From Siphonodentalium dalli (lineage: Eukaryota > Mollusca > Scaphopoda > Gadilida > Siphonodentaliidae), in the NCBI GenBank assembly GCA_032622095.1, contig CP136066.1, forward strand, positions 172,049,164 through 172,113,163: a DNA stretch of 64,000 bases, written 5' to 3'. Positions 22,321 to 34,731 of this stretch are shown in pieces. The notes under the pieces were generated by a model. That model was not told where the DNA came from, did no database searches, and saw nothing but the letters and a program-made list of their open reading frames with translations. The number at the start of each line of letters is the position of its first letter. Position 1 is the stretch's first letter. The position numbers and the translations under genes are program-made.

Positions 22321-23830
22321 TTTTTACCCATGTTCAGCGTAAATCTGATGGATACTTAGTGGAATTTCACGATACATGTTCCATACGAATGATACTGATT
22401 GCAAGAATTTTCGTTTGCCTGATAACCTGAAAATTGAAGTTGAAGTTGAAACAGTATCACACTATTGCCAGTCTTTGAAGGCGAAAAAGACAGATGTGTC
22501 AGCAACCCTAATAATTTGGAAACAAAAACACTCTTAGAAGGTTCAAAATCACATCCCTTATCCAAAAAGATTGAGATATTCGCTAACATTCAAAAATATA
22601 TGGAACTAACTAGCAATCAATCCATAGTATGCACAAACCGGATGTGTACGATCTTAGGCTATGCATGGAACAAAACTAAAACATTAAAATCAAAATTAAA
22701 TGTTGTGTAATATCGATCCCAAAACCTGCTTCGATTGGAGGGGGGGGGGGGGGGCTGCCAGGCCCATTATAATTAACAATAATAATAGTAATTTTATTGA
22801 GCTATATACATTCGTTTACTTCGAATTCGAATTAAGCACTATGCTTATCCCGTTACCATCAATATCTTTCATCATCATACCGTGAATTTTGTACATTAAT
22901 TTGGTTAAAATAAAATATGTTTAAACCAACCTGAAAATTGACTAACGATGTTTTGACTAATTTGTGTCGAATCGCACCGTGCAGTTTAAAAGTATGGCAT
23001 ATCGGAATGTTGCTATGAAATTCATCGCGGCGGAGGTCTCATTATGATATGGAACCCACAGCTTGAAGGTACGGTAATGAAATCAACGGGAAGTACATAT
23101 CTTGATGTATCATCAACAATAACATAAGAGTGAGCTTTTCGGTGCCACAGGACGTACTAATTGGTACATATTCGCACCATCAGATATTATAACGACTACC
23201 TCTTTGTTCGTCAATTATGTAACAAGCATGTGCTGTTATGTCATCCATGTTGGTATAATTATCAAAATATAGTGTATACACCCCTCCATGCCGCTACGAA
23301 TTTGGAGGATAGTGGGAACATTCAAATGTAGTATACTCTTGGGAAAGTTTTGTGAACGTCTCGTTGGCTTTGGAAAGCAAGTTCATTCGCAAGGTGGATG
23401 ACAAATCGTCGTGTGACCATTGTAAATAGAACATGATCAGTTGTTTCAACAAAACGGAATGTGTCCATTATAACTAAAAACGGTTAGTAGGGTGTGGAGA
23501 TGGCACAGTATATATAACGACAATTAAGAATGGGCAGTTAAGACCCTACCGTGGGAAAACGACCGCCAATTTTCATAACGCAATGCCCCCACCTCTTCCA
23601 CTCACAATAATTATATAGTCATTCCACGATAATAATTATCGACATTGATGTCAATGATCCAATGTCACATCATGACCTGATAAAATATTGCAATAAAATA
23701 TATCTCACATTTTAGCGGGGCAACTCTCTATCGAATTATGGATTTCTGCGACGTTAACAGTGAAATTTTAATTTCCAAACGCCAATATAACCTCTAACCG
23801 TAACACGTCCCGGGGGTCGAAATACAATAT
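22321..23830. other. No confident feature; contains a G15 run
   Basis: A run of 15 G lies at 22740-22754. Otherwise AT-rich single-copy-looking sequence. A partial repeat of the words GTAAATCTGATGGATACTT occurs at about 21830 and 22336, so 21830-21945 and 22330-22440 are diverged duplicates. Confidence 0.35.
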
Positions 23831-24280
23831 GTGACCCGCCATATCAAATCCAGTCGTAAGTCGGGATTTTTTTTACCCTGTGCCAATGCATTCTCTTATA
23901 TATGCGAGTCGACCATAGGTCGCCTCGCATATATAAGAGAATGCATTGGCCTAACAATTTTTTATCATTTTTTTTAAATAAATGTTTCTGACAATTTTTA
24001 GGACATAAAATAAAAAACATCCATTACCCTGCAGGGAGCCCCACACATATACAGAAGCATATAGAAGAGTGTCGTCTGCTCATGTTTGTCTGGGGCTCTG
24101 TATGGGTGAAATTATAAAATTGTTAAAGAATACAAGAAAAAATTATTAAAATTGTTAGGCCAATGCATTATATTATATAAGCAAGGCGACCTATGGTCGA
24201 CTCGCATATATAAGAGAATGCATTGGCACAGGGTAAAACAAATCCCGACTTCCGACTGGATTTGATATGGCGGGTCACAT
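23831..24280. mobile_element. Family 1B MITE with extended outer TIRs
   Basis: The outer inverted repeats are ATGTGACCCGCCATATCAAA on the left and the complement, ending GGATTTGATATGGCGGGTCA, on the right. Inside these lie TTTTACCCTGTGCC ends and the two hairpins (23876-23950 and 24158-24233). The spacer differs from family 1A: it includes ACCCTGCAGGGAGCCCCACA and a GTGTCGTCTGCTC block. The same spacer is found at 25140-25508 and, inverted, at 62132-62500. Confidence 0.8.
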
Positions 24281-24374
24281 AAAGGTTGATACAAGATGTA
24301 AAAATAAACGAAAAAAAATATTCAATGATTATAGTTTCATAAAGAATAAAATGATCCATTTTCTGTAGTAATTG

Positions 24375-24507
24375 CATGGCAGTGTAGCAGTAAACACATT
24401 GCAGTGTAACGGTAAAGACGTGACAATGTAACAGTAAAGACGTGACAGTGTAACAGTAAAGATAATGTAGCGCAATAGTAAAGACATGACAGTGTAACAG
24501 TAGAGTA
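24375..24507. repeat. Minisatellite, about 22-bp unit, 6 copies
   Basis: Units of the form TGACAGTGTAACAGTAAAGA with one to four changes each, ending near 24507. Confidence 0.85.
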
Positions 24508-25139
24508 TGTCCGACATGATGTTCAAGACCCCAATTAAAGGCCCACTTAAAATTCGAATACCCAGATCACATTATATACAACATATGTCACATTGTATAC
24601 CATTTGGAAGAGGAACCAAAACAAGAATACGGAAGAGCCTAAAATCAAGTGATAAGATATTCTCATATTCACACCAAGACTTCCCCCTTTATATACCCAG
24701 AATGCACCATATATCACAACTAAGAGAAAGAGTTATTGATGCATGCATGCGAAACACGAGACCGATCAAGCTACGCGTCACAAAGTCTAAAGGATTCCAC
24801 TATATCATTTGCATTACCGTCGCTGTAAATAGCTGATGCATGCAATCAATGTAGCTGATGTCACGACGCACAAATATGTTTACGGTTGACAGTTATCTCT
24901 TTTCGGTTTCGTTTTTCGCACATAACAAAACCGCCGGTATTAACTGTTGAAAATCTTGGGAAATACTTAGATCTATTCTCATTACTATTTTTGGTCAACT
25001 CTGGACTCTTTATAGACATCGTTGATGTTTAATTAATTATCGTAGTCTCTAATTTTGTAAACACTGTGGTGAAATTATCAATGTGAGATAAATTTATTGC
25101 ACTATTTTAGCTATGTGTATATATAAACCCTTTTTTTTA
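24508..25139. other. No confident feature
   Basis: An open frame at 24507-24836 (109 codons) is basic and ends ITVAVNS; no known family, no splice support, no start context. Probably chance. Confidence 0.3.
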
Positions 25140-25508
25140 CCCTGTGCCAATGCATTCTCTTATATATGCGAGTCGACCATAGGTCGCCTCGCATATATAA
25201 GAGAATGCATTGGCCTAAGAATTTTTTATCATTTTTTTTAAATAAATGTTTCTTACAATTTTTAGGACATAAAATAAAAAAAACACCCATTACCCTGCAG
25301 GGAGCCCCACACATATATAGGAGCATATGGAAGAGTGTCGTCTGCTCATGTTTGTCTGGGACTTTGTATGGGTGAAATTAAAAAATTGGTAAAGAATACA
25401 AGAAAAAGTTATTAAAATTGTAAAAAATTGTTAGGCCAATGCATTCTCTTATATATACGAGGCGACCTATGATCGACTCGCATATATAAGAGAATGCATT
25501 GGCACAGG
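25140..25508. mobile_element. Family 1B double-hairpin MITE
   Basis: Nearly the same as 23876-24233 including the spacer with CCCTGCAGGGAGCCCCACA. The right flank shares AAATCCCGACTT with the copy at 23831-24280, but the left flank does not, so one outer arm is missing. Confidence 0.85.
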
Positions 25509-25725
25509 GTAAAAAAAATCCCGACTTATGCATTGTCTTACACCTGTCACTGTACAGGAATTCCGACAATCGCATAATTGTCTTAATAGATTATGTTGTG
25601 ATTGGCTCACACTGACGTAATTGTTCGTGGGTGTAATGGAATGCCCCGCCAATTTCTTTAGACTCTGTAACGCATAGCTTGTTCGGCGTTTAATTTTAAT
25701 TAGAACTGAGTGATTATTCGTCGCT

Positions 25726-26169
25726 TTAATGCCACATGTCGGTTTGGTCTCCAATATTCACATAATAATCGCTTTTGAATTTTTCTCAGTATCGAAATAG
25801 GTCGATACATATCTGAACTACCTTTCTACGAGCATTATGTAACCCAAAAAGACGCATTGAAGTAATGAAAAATACAACTGTGAATACGGTGTTGGGTCCC
25901 AAACACAAAACAGCAAATGTGCACGACATGGAACAGAAAAGAGGGTTTCGTGCTGGTCTGTTCCTGGTATGGTAGCAATAAAGAGCGTTTCTCTGACTTC
26001 TGGCAAAAAGTTGAAAACTGCTGAAAAATGGCTATGACTTTGGCAAGTGTTTTTCAGAGTATATGAAGCCGGTAAACCTTTAGTTCTTTTATTTATCGTC
26101 CTATCGTATCCGTCGATCCAAATTACGTAGAACAAAATTTGGAGGTTCGAATGAGCCATGTCCGTTTAA
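25726..26169. mobile_element. Family 8 TTAA-type MITE
   Basis: TTAATGCCACATGTCGGTTT at the left and GCCATGTCCGTTTAA at the right, both at TTAA. The interior has GTATCGAAATAGGTCGATA, then CTGGTATGGTAGCAATAAAG with AGCGTT. Length 444 bp, matching 62973-63416. Reading frames inside are incidental. Confidence 0.85.
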
Positions 26170-27289
26170 TACACTGACAAAGATTACGGAAAGTGAAGAG
26201 CAATATAGTTTCCTAGCTGCGTCCACCCAACGATCCCCGCATAATTAGAATATTTACCTAATAATTACACATGTACTACATGATTCTTAAAGTGAATGCC
26301 TATTGTTTATTGGCTGTTAATTATAAGAAGTAAATATTTACACCTGTGCGCATAGGTACTTCAGACGATGTACTTTCCGAAACGGAATCTGTGATAATAT
26401 TAGTAATTGGCACATTCTTCCAGTTGGCATAGTGCCTGTTTACTCATTCATCAGGCTAGTTAACTAAATACAATGCAGAAACTCCTACTGCTCAAACAAC
26501 ACAACGAGCACAACTGACTGTATTGGCGATTAGATACATCGCATATAAATGTATCCAATTGGAGCATGTGCCAAAAAGCCTGATGGGACAGGACGGACGC
26601 AGCGACGTGGCTAGAGGGTTGAAAATTTCCAACTGCCCCCTTTGAACCAGACAAATCCTTTTGCACCATGCTTAGGTTCGAACTTCACAACTGGTACCTC
26701 AAGCTTTAGAACTGTTGGAAATTTCCAACCCGTCTAATGTTGGAAACTTCCCAACCGATGGCCATTTCAGACCAAAATATGACCAAAAAGTATAATAATA
26801 TGCTACTGTTGCTCTAAAACCAACAAATTCCCCACTAATTAATGGTTAGAATATCGAACAATTTCAATAAATTCAATCTATAATGTGGTCTATAATTTCC
26901 AGCTGTTTTGCCTGCCATGAAATAATTTTCAACTGTACAGAATTTTGACCAAAGTTCGGAGGGGGGGAGGTTACAAATCTCCCCTGTCGTCACGTTTCAA
27001 GCTGGATGAGAAGCGTAATAGCAATGGGCACATACTGTTAAAGCCTCAAACAAAACCTAGTAATAGTCCGTTTGTGTCACTTTCCGGGGATCACAACAGT
27101 TCGCAATTACTGACTGTTTATGCTCTGAAGATACAGGAATTAATAGCCGTTGAACCCAATCAGCTCAAACGCTCTTTATTCTACCACATCACAGAATAAA
27201 CTAATAACAAATGATCCTTGTTGTTGTGTGCTTCAGAAAAAATGACCGTAATTCGTTTGTAATACGATAACGTTTATGAATTTATATTA
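26170..27289. other. No confident feature; old repeat likely at 26640-26960
   Basis: GTTGGAAATTTCCAAC-type words recur at 26710-26760 and near 5390. An AAACGCTCTTTATT motif at about 27168 hints at a TTAA-MITE remnant. Confidence 0.3.
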
Positions 27290-27647
27290 GTCTTTCGCCT
27301 GCATCTGCAGTCAGTAGATCAGTTATGTCTGGTATTTAGTAACCTATTGTTATCTCCGGAACATGCCAAAAGCAATTAATCACTATTTTAATTGGTTATT
27401 CGAACATATTATGCATGCCGTGTTTTAACAACCCTAACTGATCACAAGAGACGTGTTAGATTCACGTTATGTTCAGTGTTTCTGTGACGATTTTTATTAT
27501 ATTTCAATAAGTTTGTTTTCCTAGGTGTGCAGGCATCCAGTCCATATATATTTATTACATCCATTTATCGACCTATTTTGATTGCCGGAACATCACCAAA
27601 GAGACCACTAACTATGTTAAATGTAAGACTTGAACATTAATCACCGC

Positions 27648-28047
27648 TTAACCCTTTACCCAACAGAACGGCCCTGTGCCAATGCATTCTCTTATATATG
27701 CGAGTCGACCATAGGTCGCCTCGCATATATAAGAGAATGCATTGGCTTAACACATTAAAAATTATAAAATTGTTAAAGAATGTAAGAAAAAATGGTAAAA
27801 AGTGTTAAAAAAAGATTTTTTTTAGGCCAATGCATTCTCTTATATATGCGATGCGACCTATGGTCGACTCGCATATATAAGAGAATGCATTGGCACAGGG
27901 CATAACTGTAACTATCCCAATGTGGTCAAGGAGTCGGTTCCAATGATATCCATATTTGTATGGTTCTATTGAGACAGACCGAAGATATTTTAGGCTGTTG
28001 AAGCTTTATTTGGCCGGTTTTGGCCGGTTTGTTGGGTAAAGGGTTAA
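27648..28047. mobile_element. Family 1A piggyBac-like MITE, intact
   Basis: TTAA at both edges (27648-27651 and 28044-28047), ends TTAACCCTTTACCCAACA and TGTTGGGTAAAGGGTTAA, 400 bp. The double-hairpin core is at 27672-27900. It is the best-preserved member and lies in opposite orientation to 12016-12415. Confidence 0.9.
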
Positions 28048-28766
28048 CAACACTAATTGAACCTGGTGTCATGAGCGGTTATGTGTCACACAGACGATCA
28101 CTGGCTCCCTTGTGAGAGGAATCTGACCCACATTACTGTCATTCATTTAATAAAGACAGGAGGATGTCTGTGTACATTAGCCCTCTCCAAAAATACATCG
28201 ACATTAGTCGGAATAATTCATTGAATGATCAATGACGCCAACCCGATGGTTGCCATCGTCACGTCGGAGAAAAAACCGAATCCGAAGTTATATACATGTA
28301 ACATGGCACATAAATATTCCAAGCTTCAAATGAGACCTACTTAATACTCGATTGTGTGACATTCCAAGAATGAACAAAAATGGGTTGATAAATCTACACG
28401 CGGACTCTATATTCTCTGACCGGATTGACCAAAGTTTTCAGCACAAAATCCCTTTATGTTACAGTATCTCATAAGGTTTTGTTTTGTTGCGTTTTATAGA
28501 AAAAGAGCGCAGGGAACCTATTTTTCTGCAACGATCAAGTTTATAACATCAATCAAGTCACCAATTAAGACGTATACAAGCAGTCCGTAGATAACTATTT
28601 CTTCTTTATATCGACTAATGGTTTATGCCAGGAAAAGATCTCAAACGCAACTAATCACTGTGTTAAATTTGAGATTGATCATTATGTGCTGCTCCTACAA
28701 CACTAACTGATCAGGAGATATTGTTAGATCCAGGTTGTCACACTTGGTCAAGTGGTCCTGCTAATG

Positions 28767-29202
28767 GTTACACTGGTGTAAATAGGGTTCGGAGTGACAT
28801 CTAGCGGGTGCGGGATATATAGGAGAGAATAAAATAGACACTGGGCCCTGATTGGTCAATAGTCTTGTGTGCTTTTTGCATAAACAAAATCATCACACCT
28901 CTTCCCTGTTATTTCTCATAGGTAAAAATAGCCATTGGCACAGGAATTAAGCCTTTGTAGTGAAGTTTGAATTTATTGGTGTGGTCATGACAGTATTTTT
29001 TATGCGGATCTGACACTAGTTACGAAAACACAAGATTTAAAGGCGAATTCCTTGCTGGACGGACATGAATGTTTGCGTACAAAATTCCCCAAATGTCAGT
29101 TATGCAGATTTAAAGACAATTTTGGCCCCAAAATGTATATTGCCAACAGTATACGCTAAAACGTTAGCACTGAGGCCTGGAAAACATTTACACCAGTGTA
29201 AC
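28767..29202. mobile_element. Family 4 MITE with 6-bp TSD
   Basis: Ends GTTACACTGGTGTAAA and TTTACACCAGTGTAAC, flanked on both sides by CTAATG (28761-28766 and 29203-29208). Length 436 bp, non-coding. The end sequence is itself nearly palindromic. A sister copy is at 42794-43243. The superfamily is unassigned; a 6-bp TSD occurs in some hAT-related and Dada elements. Confidence 0.8.
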
Positions 29203-31385
29203 CTAATGTGCTATGATGCGGTTGGGTCCTGTTGACTTGCTGTTAGAGCAAACTGGTGCTGTTTAGTTATTATTTTTAATTTTTCCTTTTCGCGGTGTTC
29301 CGATAATCCGAACATATACAGGAAAAGCCATTATGTGTATCAAACATTCAAAAACATATTTATTTCGAAATAGTTTTATGCTGGTTGTATTAGTTGTTGA
29401 AAATCGGCTATAATCAAGATGATTATCCACGTCGTTTTAGAAACACCAGCGCAGGCATTATTATATTTTTCAGAAGTATATATTTTCTTGAATGTTTCAT
29501 TCACACACTGGTTTTTATTTCTCAAATCGCTCGGATTAGCTAAATAATGCGAAAATTACAACTTTAGAAAAAATATCGGTACTTTTTCCTAACGCACCAG
29601 TTTGCCCTACCCGCATCATATAAATTCAGCAGGACCACCAGCAGCATAGCTTATTAGCAGGACCACTTGCGGTTGTTCTAAACGTTTAGATATGTGCCAC
29701 ACAGACGAACAAGAAAACTATAGTCAGAAATGTTAACGCTCTCAAGATCATATTATTAGCAAATATATATTATAATATAAAATATATTGGTTTCATGAAT
29801 GCACCACCTCAGAATTCCGTTAAAAACAACTAATACTTCAAATAATTACAAAAACTACGGCTTATTACTGCAGGTTTCTCAATTCATCACACAAGAAAGC
29901 CTCTAAATGCGGACACAAATCTACAAATCGGATTAAATACATGCCCGATACTTCGCAATACCTATATTCTACATTCCAACTGAGACATACGTCATCAGCA
30001 AAGTTAGATGTTATATTATGCATTGTGTTCCCGCAATAAAATCTTCATCGTTCATACCTAAACATCGAAAGCAACTAACGCGGTCATAAAAGTTACATAC
30101 TGCAACAATGAGACATCCGCGAAGATACATCCGCGAAAACCCGAAATGTGTTGTCCTGCGAGATACCCACATCGCCCCATTGGCACGGCCAGATCAGCTC
30201 GGCAGTAAACACTGATAGTATATAGGGCGTAATGAGACGATCGCAAATGGCTCGCGCGTGGGAGGCATCGGACCCACATAACTGTTATATATCTAATAAA
30301 GACAGGAGAGAAGTCTGTGTAAATTAGCCCTCACCAAGAATACACCGACAGTGGTCGGAAGAATTCATTAAGTGATCGATAACGCCAAACCGTCACTTGC
30401 CATCTCATATCACTTCGGAGAAAAGGCCGAATCCGAAGTTATATATATGTAACAATTGTTAAAGTGGCACAAATATATACCAAGCTTCATATGAAACTTA
30501 CTCAGTAGTACTCGATTTCGTGACATTCCGAGAATAACAATAGGTTGACAAATACAATTATGCGAACTCTATATTCACTGAACGGATTGACCAAAGGTTT
30601 CAACACAAATTCCCTTTTTGTTACAGTATCTGGTTTTTTTTGGTTTTTTTTAACTTTATAGAAAAAGAACCCAGGGAACCATTTTTCGTTCTGGAACGAT
30701 AAAGTTTATGAGATCAATCAAGTCTGTCTGAGACCTATAAAGGCAGTCTTTAGATACGTATTTCTTCTATATATCGACTAATGGTTTTTTATCCCAGGAA
30801 GATCTCAAACGCAACTAATCACTGTGTTAAATTTGAGACTGACCATTATGAGCTGCTCCAACCGCACAAACTGATCACGAGATATTGTTAGACCGACGTT
30901 GTTCTCGGCGTGTGTATGTCACACAGACGACATACACAGGCGATCGCAAATATCTCGCTTGAGGAAGGCATCAGACCCACATTCACATAACTGTTATATA
31001 TTTACATAGTCCGCTTGTGTTACGCTAAATCATGTTTGGTGATTGGTCAACTGCCATTTGGGTCACCGGGTTTGCATCCCAATAATGCAAAGACTGTATC
31101 ACGAACAGGAAGTTACAAACTGTTGACCTAATCTGAACTAATCACCAAACGCGGTCAGCAGAATAATTGGGCGCGCTTTTAAAAGTTCAGCCGAATGTGC
31201 ATCTGAAGCTTGTTATTTATATCGATCACCTTATCGTAGCTAAGAGTTTGAAAATCTTATATTGGGCTGACTTAATGTGGGCTTGTCTCAAATATCGGCA
31301 TATTTCGTGAAAATAAATAAGAATACACTCAAATTGTTTATGGGAATAAATCATCAAAAAGCTATACAAATATAAAAATGAATGT

Positions 31386-31560
31386 ATAGTGGGTGTGTGT
31401 GATATTGGGGGATACTGCGCTGTGGTCGTTGGAGCATATTGTGAAAACAGCGAAGTCGTTAAAGGCACATTTCGGGTAAACCGCTTCGCTGTTTACACAA
31501 TGTGCCACAACGACCACCGCGCAGTATCCCCCAATAACACCCACCCACTACATTCATTTC
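31386..31560. mobile_element. Fold-back element
   Basis: Arms of about 80 bp: TAGTGGGTGTGTGTGATATT then GGGGGATACTGCGC on the left, and the complement (GCGCAGTATCCCCC, CACCCACTA) on the right; loop near 31470. TGAATGTA on the left and ACATTCAT on the right extend the pairing. Frames on both strands here are by-products. Confidence 0.85.
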
Positions 31561-32089
31561 TTAAATATCTAATAAAGACAAGAGAGAAGTCTGTGTAAAT
31601 TAGCCCTCTCCAAGAATACACACCCACAGTGGTCGGAATAATTCATTAAGTGATCGATGACGCCAAACCGACACTTGCCATCTCATATCACTTCGGAGAA
31701 TTTATCTATGATTGAATTTGTTCCATGTTAATCTCCTCGAAATCATCTGGGCTAAGTCAGAGAAATACATGGAACGCAGATGGCTTAGTTGGTTTAGCTG
31801 TATCAGGTTCTTGTTGGAATTTGGGAGAGGTGATTTGACGAATATATTGCTGGTATGCCATCGCGGAAACGAATGAGGAACTTGTATATAGGCCAAAGAA
31901 CACATCTTCGTTGCATATATATATAGTTCATTTCATTCTGGCATGCGCTTCCGCATTCAACTGACGCTGGGTCTGATTCCAGGGTGATTCTCGTAGAGTA
32001 TCCATCTCAATTTTTTTTTTATAGGAGGCACCGTCATCGATATGAGCAATTTATGACGATGCTAATGTGGAAAGGTGTAAATGCCGGAA

Positions 32090-32360
32090 GCTATGTGGTT
32101 CTTGTTGAGAGAAAGAGAGGGAGGTGAAGAGATAGAGAGAGGGGCCATTTTCGTATTTCTAACTACATCCAGGACCAGACCACATTTCTATCTCAAGGAG
32201 CCCAAGAACACATCTTCGGTATCGAACAGGCCACCACCCCGTCTCGTCTATCAGACTAAGGGGGAAATAGACAGGAATATAATCGAGAGAGAGGGGGAGA
32301 GGATGGTGTGATTGTGTGGGGAGGGGTTTGTGCGAGATGACATGATATAAAGAATGGGAT
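32090..32360. repeat. Purine-rich GA tract
   Basis: Interrupted GAGAGAG and GGGAGAG runs at 32105-32145 and 32280-32370. The open frame over it is low complexity. Confidence 0.7.
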
Positions 32361-32981
32361 GGGGGAGAGGGCGATATGGTTAAAAAATATATATAATTCT
32401 TTTATAACGAATTTAAGAAATAATGATAAAAAAAAGGATAAAATATTGTTAAAGAATGTAAGAAAAAATTATCAAAAAATTGTTAAAGAATATAAAAAAA
32501 TATGATACAAATTGTTAATTGTTTCAAACCAAAAGAGGTACCATCAATCCACTAGGCTACGTGCACACAGCTAGGAACATTTCATGAAATTCTGTTAGCA
32601 TTTATCTCTCTATTGCATATTTTTGAGTGATAGCTTTTGGAATTACAGAATGTCTCTTCGATTCTGTTATCGCTCACTGAATGCCACGAGTTATTGCACG
32701 ATTAATTATTATCATTTATTTGAAGGATATTTGCGGGCAAATATCAGTTATATAATAAGCCAAGAAATTCCATAGCCACCACTGCGCATGTATTAAACTG
32801 TTGGAGATATGCATTTTATACGTAGTTTGTATTGCAGTTCGTATCATAGCACACTATAGCCCACTACGACGCATCGCCAACAGACATGACCGGCACATGC
32901 ATGGGGGCACCCTTACCCACGTAGCAACTGCTGGAGATCTATTCTGACGTAAAAGGTAAACAGGTTCAGTATGAAACTCAC

Positions 32982-33237
32982 CCAATCCGGGAAAGATGAT
33001 GTTCAAAATAAGACACGTGACAGCAACAGGTTTCTTCATCGCAGGGATAGAGTCACGAAGGGTAACGACCCCTTCCTTATTCACATTGTTCGACGAGTGC
33101 CCCATGTGTCTATTATTCCGCCCGGGAACATACTGTTTTTTTGACGGCCTGCTGTATTCCTGGAGACTGCTGACATAAGTCTTCCGCGCTAAATGTGGCG
33201 AAGGACTGGGGGTTCCTGCACTATAAACAACCTGCAT
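32982..33237 (-). CDS. First coding exon of a Spec3/Stum-like membrane protein
   Basis: The ATG at 33237 (context AACCATGC) is preceded by an in-frame TAA about 48 nt upstream. The exon has 85 complete codons plus one base and ends at a consensus donor, G|GTGAGT, giving a phase 1 intron. The N-terminal 60 residues are polar and rich in S, P, K and R, as expected for a cytoplasmic tail. They are followed by LRDSIPAMKKP (about 60-70) and a hydrophobic segment VAVTCLILNIIFPGLG (about 71-86), the conserved start of the Spec3/Stum family: small two-pass membrane proteins linked to cilia in sea urchin embryos and to mechanosensory neurons in flies. The rest of the domain should lie on later exons to the left; I did not find them. 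It is the only convincing host exon here. Confidence 0.8.
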
Positions 33238-34666
33238 GGTTCTACAGAACCAACAAAACTCGAACAGAAAACGATTTACAGGTTAAACGCAACCCGCGGA
33301 AGATATAGCTCTTTCAGTATCTGTATTATTCTAGCTTTGAAAATATCCGTGAATTAAATTAAAGACGAGTAACAATATTCCTTGGAGAAAAAAAACTGTT
33401 AATTGTCACGCAATCCGGTTTAAAACAGGTTTAAGGTTCAATACAACTGTACGGCGAGTTAGTTATTGTATGTTTGCTTCTTTTATTAACAAAGTGAATT
33501 AGCTAAATCCCTTATAAACCCAGAAACGTCAACCAAGCAATTCAGATGCTGCTCCAATTGTGTTTAGAGTGGCATAGATTCCTGGACGAGATGAGTCGGA
33601 ACATTTCATCCAAACCCAGTAAAGTTCAACCAACAATTTCGACGGTGTTTCCTACTGCATGAATTCCTGTAGTGATATTCAAGATGAGTCACACCATTTC
33701 TTGGTAACAACCAAACAATTTATATGACGTTCCGACTCTCTTGCGAATATAGGATTCCTTGCAGTGTAGTGCCGTTCATGTTGAGTTGGAAAAAAAGGAG
33801 TTGGAAAATTAAGTTGAAACATGCACAGTAAATGTCAACCAAACAATGCTGGCGGCGCTTCCAATTAGTTTCGAATAGCTTCAATTCCTGTAGTCTCGTA
33901 ATAAAGCCCAAGAGTCGTGGACACGAAAAACAATCGACTATTACTCAATGTTTCCACTTCAGAAGCGGACGTCCTTATAGCCACAGACCTCTGAACAACA
34001 CTATGTGTTATCGACACACCTTGTCGGATGAGGAGAGTTTATCATAGGAATTTCCAGCAATATGAGATTACAAATAAATATCAACGGCAACATGTGTTGA
34101 ACAGGTCCCCGTTTGAAAACAAAGTAATCAATATGTGGTGTATAACAACGTCAGGTGTAAACAGATGCAGTGTGGAAACTTCTGCTCAGCGGATCAGACT
34201 ATAATACTTGGCACATGGCTCATAGCGTGAGTTATTCATGACACTGAGCTCCTGGCAGGGTGAATCGTGATAACGTTGAAATGAGACGATGTTTATGCTG
34301 GGTTGACAATGATCCGATTCCACACATGTGCCACACAGCAGGAAGTAAGATAAATATTAAAGGGACACGTACTCTCCAAGTTTCAGTTCATCCTAGTAAA
34401 TGTAACAAATCGTTTTGACACGTTCCATGAATCACAATTGGTTGATAAGTAGAAATACTTATATACGAACTATATATAAGCTTATTGAAGTCATAGAAAT
34501 CGTCGCCACAGAAATAGACAAAGGTCCTTTTTTCGACAGCACGCGTCAATAAAAAGCGTCGTTTGTTATTTTCTGGAATGGGAAAATGAAGAGCATTATG
34601 TGCAGAAAGTTGAAAACAACTTAGGTCAATTAGTTCGCGTATAATTATATCGACATGTTTTGTTCA
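33238..34666. other. Probable upstream region of the Spec3/Stum-like gene
   Basis: The gene reads leftwards, so this side should hold its 5' UTR or promoter, or an intron ahead of an upstream non-coding exon. No TATA box or CpG-rich patch stands out. Loosely repeated phrases of the type CCAA(A/G)CAATT and AATTCCTGTAGT (33535, 33665, 33715, 33840, 33890) suggest a degraded repeat with a period of about 100-170 bp. Confidence 0.3.
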
Positions 34667-34680
34667 CCCCCCCCCCCCCC
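34667..34680. repeat. C14 homopolymer
   Basis: Fourteen consecutive C by direct reading. Confidence 0.95.
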
Positions 34681-34731
34681 AAACCGAGAAAATTATGGGT
34701 TTAATTTCATTCGTGAAGATTATATACCACT

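Larger units (their letters stand above)
27290..31010. repeat. Degenerate repeat field, units of several hundred bp
   Basis: Blocks such as TAATAAAGACAGGAG, CTCAAACGCAACTAATCACT, GTGTTAAATTTGAGA and TGTCACACAGACGA recur in the same order at 28060-28740 and 30230-30930, in part at 27300-27660 and 30915-31010, and again at 31566-31700. Copies are roughly 75-85% alike by eye. The field is interrupted by MITEs at 27648-28047 and 28767-29202. No coding potential. Confidence 0.65.

Noticed and set aside
24507-24836. 109-codon basic frame
   Set aside because: No recognisable domain, no splice or promoter context; consistent with chance.
31362-31598. Frames on both strands over the fold-back element
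   Set aside because: Mirror frames are expected in a near-perfect palindrome; there is no protein similarity.
32854-32981. Continuation of the Spec3/Stum frame beyond the donor site
   Set aside because: The frame stays open past GTGAGT, but the residues (EFHTEPVYLLRQNRSPA) no longer fit the membrane domain, so it is intron sequence.
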